DNA of 64,000 nt from Amoebophrya sp. A120 (Eukaryota; Sar; Dinophyceae; Syndiniales; Amoebophryaceae): contig CAJINV010000009.1 in the NCBI GenBank assembly GCA_905178155.1, forward strand, positions 1,671,907 through 1,735,906. The letters run 5' to 3'. Below, piece after piece: positions 60,275-64,000 of the stretch. Each line of letters starts with the position of its first letter. Within the stretch, counting starts at the first letter, position 1. The position numbers and the translations under genes were made by a program. The notes beneath the pieces are model-generated. The model did not search any database and was not told the origin of the DNA. It saw only the letters and a program-made list of their open reading frames with translations.

Positions 60275-63200
60275 TCAAATCATCGATTCTACCGGCAATG
60301 CGACGACACAATTTAGCGATCGGCTTTGCAGCAGCGGTTCTTTCTGCTTTTCTCCCTGAAGGGCAATGGCGCCACCTGGCGCGGGTTCCGACGTGCGCGG
60401 ACGATCTGCGGCACTGCGTCCTGAAGCGTTACTTTGTTCTGCAAGTTCTTCTATTCCGGCAGTTCCAGAGACAGATGCTGGAATTGGTGCATCAAGCGAT
60501 CTACTCTTAAACAAGTCGTTCCACGATGGCACAACGCCATTTGACGTTGTACTAGAAGACGAGGAAGCGGAGGACCCCATAAATTTGGTCGTGTTTGTTC
60601 TCCCGACAAATTTATTCTTCGCTTCGGAGGGTGGAGCGACCTCGTCTTCAACAATGAGCTCTGCGAGTACAGGCCGCTGCTTGCTTGAACTAGATCCACC
60701 TGCTGGACCGATGGCGCGCGTGGTGGTGGAAGTAGTTGCACCACTTCCGTCTGATGCTCCTGCAGAATATGCTAGAGGTGGAGCTGCGCCCGCGTCGGCT
60801 CCTGGTGTGTTTTTCTCGGTAACAAAAATCTCAGGTGTCAATGCCTGCCGACTATCTCCTTCGTCTTCCTGCACGGAGGAACGGTTCAGGTTCTTTGGCT
60901 TGGTGCTCGTGTTATACGAGCATCCGTTCAGCGGCGAAATGGGTCCTCCTTTGCTGCTGGAGGAGCTCAATGCCATCAACGGCAACGTCGTACCTGCGCC
61001 AGGCCCGCCTGCATTCCATTTGGGAGCTGGAAAGCGAGCGTTTGGGGAGTGTTGCTGCGACAGGAAGTTTGCTCGCCTGCTGGTCGTGCTCCGGCTGCTC
61101 AAGGTCGACGTCGGAGATAGTATCGCAAGAAAAAAGTGTCACAGTTACACATTTTGTTGCAGGCCAAGCAAGACAGACAAGCTCCGTCATGCCGGATAAG
61201 CATCGGAGCCTCGTTTCACGCGTGTTTTCCCGTAGGATTTCTGCATTGCAAGTTTTTTCTCTCATGCAGAGAAATTTGTGTTGCTGCATTGACAACAGGA
61301 GGTGTGTAACTGTAACACTTTTTTCTTGGGATAGATAGGGCACAGGGACCACTAGCGCCTTGTTGTGGTGCAGCTACGCCTTGGCCTTGGAGCAGCAACA
61401 ACTGCTGTTGCTTCTGCTGCCCGATGACATCACCAGCTCCACTAAAAAACGAGTCGTCTTGCTTTCCTGACGTTGCAATGGGAGCCGCAAAGCTTAAGCT
61501 AGTACTTTGCTTCCGCTGATGAACTGCAAAATTCTGGAATTGATCGGACAATAGGGACAACCTTTCGTCCATGAGCTCCTGCTGGGTTTTCCAAGTGCGG
61601 ATCGCGTCTTGCATTTTCGCACTCTGAGTTTGCACCTCGTCTTCCAGCTGCCTGCAGCGAAGCGCCGACTCCTGCAAAACTTCCTGCAGCAACTGCTTTA
61701 CACGGGTTTCCGGAAGGTATTTCATCTCGTTGCTACACTCTTTCCGCAGCTTTTTCGACCGCAAAGTGATGTAGCTTTGGTCTTCTTGGCCTTGATGACT
61801 CTGGCCCGCAGCAGTTGTCGCGTCACTCCTGCTAGTGTCCCCATAATTCTCAACATCTGCAGAGGTTTGCCGCAGCCCCAACTTCATGCTAGTGGGCCCC
61901 CCTTCCCCTTCGAGGTCGCTCAACATTGTCGTGCTACTGGAATTCGGTTCTTCAGTGAGGTCCTCAACGAATTTGTCGGCGCGCGCAAGCATCGACGAAC
62001 CGAGAGGGGCAAAAAAGCCGTTTGCTAGAAGTTGTTCGTCTTTGTCCTGCATTTTGTTCGGACAACTGGCCGTCCTCGTCTCGTCATTCGGTAAAGTTTG
62101 GGACAAGCTCGTTGTACCGCAACCGTTTTTACTAAAAGTTTGATCTTGAAGATTTTCCTGCTGTTCCTCGACGACCGCAGAATGTAGTTCTTCGCCACTT
62201 TGGCCACTATTCCTGATTTTCAGCATCAGGTCAAGGGCTTTTCTGTGGGCTGGACCGACCTTCTTTAGGAACTTGACATCAACGTCGCCGTGAAGCAGCT
62301 CGCTGGGAGAAAGTGAGGAGGATCCGGCAACGTCGTCGGCATTTGCATGTGGCGGGTGCCGATAGGCATCACTTTCCGGGGAGCATGCGTCCGTCGTCTT
62401 CGCATACTGCCGGCTGATCGTGCTCGTCATTTCATCCACCTGTTGTACTTCATCACGACTATTTGCATTTTTCCCGCCAATTGTCCTCACCAGGTGAAGA
62501 TGCTGCTCGAAGGCAGGCATGGCTTGATAGAATGGTTCTGCCCCCGCGGAGGTCCTCCACGACCCGGCCCCGTGTTCCTGCTGTCGTGTGTTCGTCAGTT
62601 CTTGATCTTCCCCCAGAAGCTGGGCGGCGTCCCTTGTTGTGGCCGCGGATTCTTTCGTTGTCCCCCTCTCAATATCTTCCACCCTGATCTGCTGTTGGTG
62701 CCGGGGTGCCGTGCTGTAGACACAGGATCCTGGCGGGACTAGCGATTCCGCGCTCGAGGTAACCGGCGAGCACTTCGAGGGAAGAAACTTCGGATTTGTC
62801 ATCTTGGTCTCAGTGGTCGGAGGTGGACCCAGTTCGTCCTGATACGCACTCGTGCGAAGATTTGGAGTCGAGGAAAACGTCGCGGTCTTGTTGCCCCCCG
62901 TTGGGGCAGTAGTACAAGCAGCAGCTGCGTGATCGACGAACACGAGAGCCTCACTAGGAGGTGCAGCGCAGGACCCGCTAGTGCTTTCCTCCAGGATTCC
63001 AGCGGAAGAAGCTGAGGCGCAACTTGAGGACAAGTTATGGCCGTAAGTTGAGGAACTACTTCCACCGTCCTCTAGCGTGCTGCTCGAGTTTTCAATTTCA
63101 TCCTGACCTCGACCAGGGATGGCGTCCTTTCGGCCAAGGGCGAGTCCGCTTCGCCGAGGAAAAACTTCGTCGTCCATTTCCTCCGCTGTAGTCGTGATAC

Positions 63201-63282
63201 CGTTATCCACGACCGTGACTGTGCTGGTCCTCGGTTCTTGCCGTTCTTCGGAAGAGTGACCACCTGTCAATGTCGTGAACAT
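60275..63282 (-). CDS. Low-complexity protein with short coiled coil, 929 aa, two exons
   Basis: ATG at 63282 (MFTTLTGGHSSEERQ). Exons 63282-61334 and 61115-60275 total 2790 nt and join ..SGPCALS to PTSTLSSRS in frame. Most of the protein is Ser/Thr/Gly/Ala-rich. Around residues 530-610 there is a helical, probably coiled-coil segment (VKQLLQEVLQESALRCRQLE ... WKTQQELMDERLSLL), then a Gln-rich run. No family recognised. The frame is open upstream of the ATG, so an extra 5' exon cannot be excluded. Confidence 0.7.
61121..61333. mobile_element. Introner-like element (213 bp), 'TTACAGTTACACA' family
   Basis: Perfect flanks GATAG. Left TATCGCAAGAAAAAAGTGTC + ACAGTTACACA, right TGTGTAACTGTAACAC + TTTTTTCTTGGGATA. 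Interior shares words with 26975-27188. Confidence 0.95.
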
Positions 63283-63602
63283 CTCGTCTGCGCACTCGCC
63301 AGTTGCAAGGAGAGCTGCGGCGTCGGATGCAGACCTTGGGAGTTTTGTAGAAAGTGATCAAGATCATTTATGTTTGACTTTGTCATGACATCACGATGGT
63401 ACCGATGATGAAGCTGCTTCTGTCGTTTGTTACATCAATGACGACAAAGAGTGAAGACTTTTATTTTCTCCTCGACACCGACACGATCGATATATGATTT
63501 TGATTTATCAAAAATCGGAAAAAATTTTCAAGTGCGAGGTCACAGAAACGACAACACAACTACTGCACCAGCAAGAAAGGTCAAGAAGTGCAATAGCATT
63601 CT

Positions 63603-64000
63603 TTACTGCTCTTCTCTTCCTGGTACAACAGCTCCAGCTGTCCCGCCACGCTTTACACGATCGGCCTGCACAAAGGGGTTATTTGACAGAGACGACGTCG
63701 AGTACATTCGTGCAAGCTCCATCTCATAGGCTTTTTTTGCTTCTTGGATGCTCGCCGAGTTAGAGTCCAGATCTGCTCGATTGTCCATAGAGAGTGAGCA
63801 AGAACAAGATTCATCTGACTCGTCCGCGCGTGCATCTTCTAGTTTGGCTTGGTTCATCTCCAGGAGTTCTTGGTTTTTTCCAGCTATCGCGCAGTCGTTA
63901 TGATTTTCGTAATGCCGACGACCTCCAAGAGTTTGAGTTGTATCTAGAGAAGCCTGGAGGTGCTCGCCGGCTTCGGGTGGATTTCGACTGTTGAGATCAC
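63603..64000 (-). CDS. 3' end of a gene cut by the window edge
   Basis: A frame open from the right edge to the stop at 63603 (about 130 codons). It contains Glu/Asn-rich sequence (AGKNQELLEMNQAKLEDARA), a Cys-Ser run (DESDESCSCSLSMDN) and a helical AKKAYEMELARMYS. Partial; no family recognised. Confidence 0.55.
   Translation of the reverse strand, partial: DLNSRNPPEAGEHLQASLDTTQTLGGRRHYENHNDCAIAGKNQELLEMNQAKLEDARADESDESCSCSLSMDNRADLDSNSASIQEAKKAYEMELARMYSTSSLSNNPFVQADRVKRGGTAGAVVPGREEQ

Noticed and set aside
1-64000. CRISPR array, tRNA, rRNA or dinoflagellate spliced-leader RNA gene
   Set aside because: Looked for regular spaced repeats and for familiar RNA words; none seen. A covariance-model search would be decisive.

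Overview
The window looks like nuclear DNA of a dinoflagellate-lineage protist, most probably an Amoebophrya-like syndinian parasite. Genes are GC-rich, carry many introns and all lie on the minus strand, giving a one-way gene array of about 60 kb. Most introns are not GT-AG. They are short elements that begin TAT and end ATA, often with terminal inverted repeats, and sit between 5-bp direct repeats. The published Amoebophrya genomes are known for introner-like introns of this kind. The species assignment is inference; the intron structure is read directly from the sequence.

Layout from left to right. 1-3062 holds no convincing gene: a GC-rich block with degenerate repeats, then AT-rich DNA with a 15-bp minisatellite. 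The genes, all minus strand, are: a coiled-coil protein (5364-3063); an acidic low-complexity protein (about 7045-5925); a small EF-hand-like protein (8653-7230, 5 exons); a membrane protein of about 359 aa (13653-10578, 9 exons); a multi-pass membrane protein of about 820 aa with about 22 exons (22249-13884); a 1673-aa Cys-rich type I membrane protein (30745-23823, 8 exons); a GMC oxidoreductase fused to an aldo-keto reductase (38459-32035, 8 exons); a P-loop GTPase-like protein (41191-39038); a charged, possibly nuclear protein (44100-42130); a PP2C phosphatase (47467-45822); a transmembrane Ser/Thr kinase (52899-47713) that may be spliced to the PP2C; a single-pass membrane protein (55048-53984); a secreted protein (56492-55338); a Ser/Thr/Arg-rich protein (60017-57216); a low-complexity protein of 929 aa (63282-60275); and the 3' end of one more gene at the right edge (64000-63603).

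I located about 38 introner-like elements, all inside genes and none in intergenic DNA. Removing each element plus one copy of its 5-bp repeat restores the reading frame in almost every case. I checked phase exon by exon, and the exon sums are exact multiples of three for the coiled-coil, EF-hand, 1673-aa, kinase, secreted and 929-aa genes. Copies fall into at least eight sequence families shared between unrelated genes. Canonical GT-AG introns coexist with them in the same genes, and three further introns look canonical but keep frame only if one extra G is retained. An intergenic 840-bp transposon-like element with its own inverted repeats (44217-45056) is unrelated to the introners.

The proteins do not form an obvious single pathway. 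Recurrent themes are membrane or secreted products with Cys-rich segments, signalling (kinase, PP2C, GTPase-like, EF-hand-like) and one redox fusion enzyme. No tRNA, rRNA, CRISPR or prokaryotic operon signal was seen.
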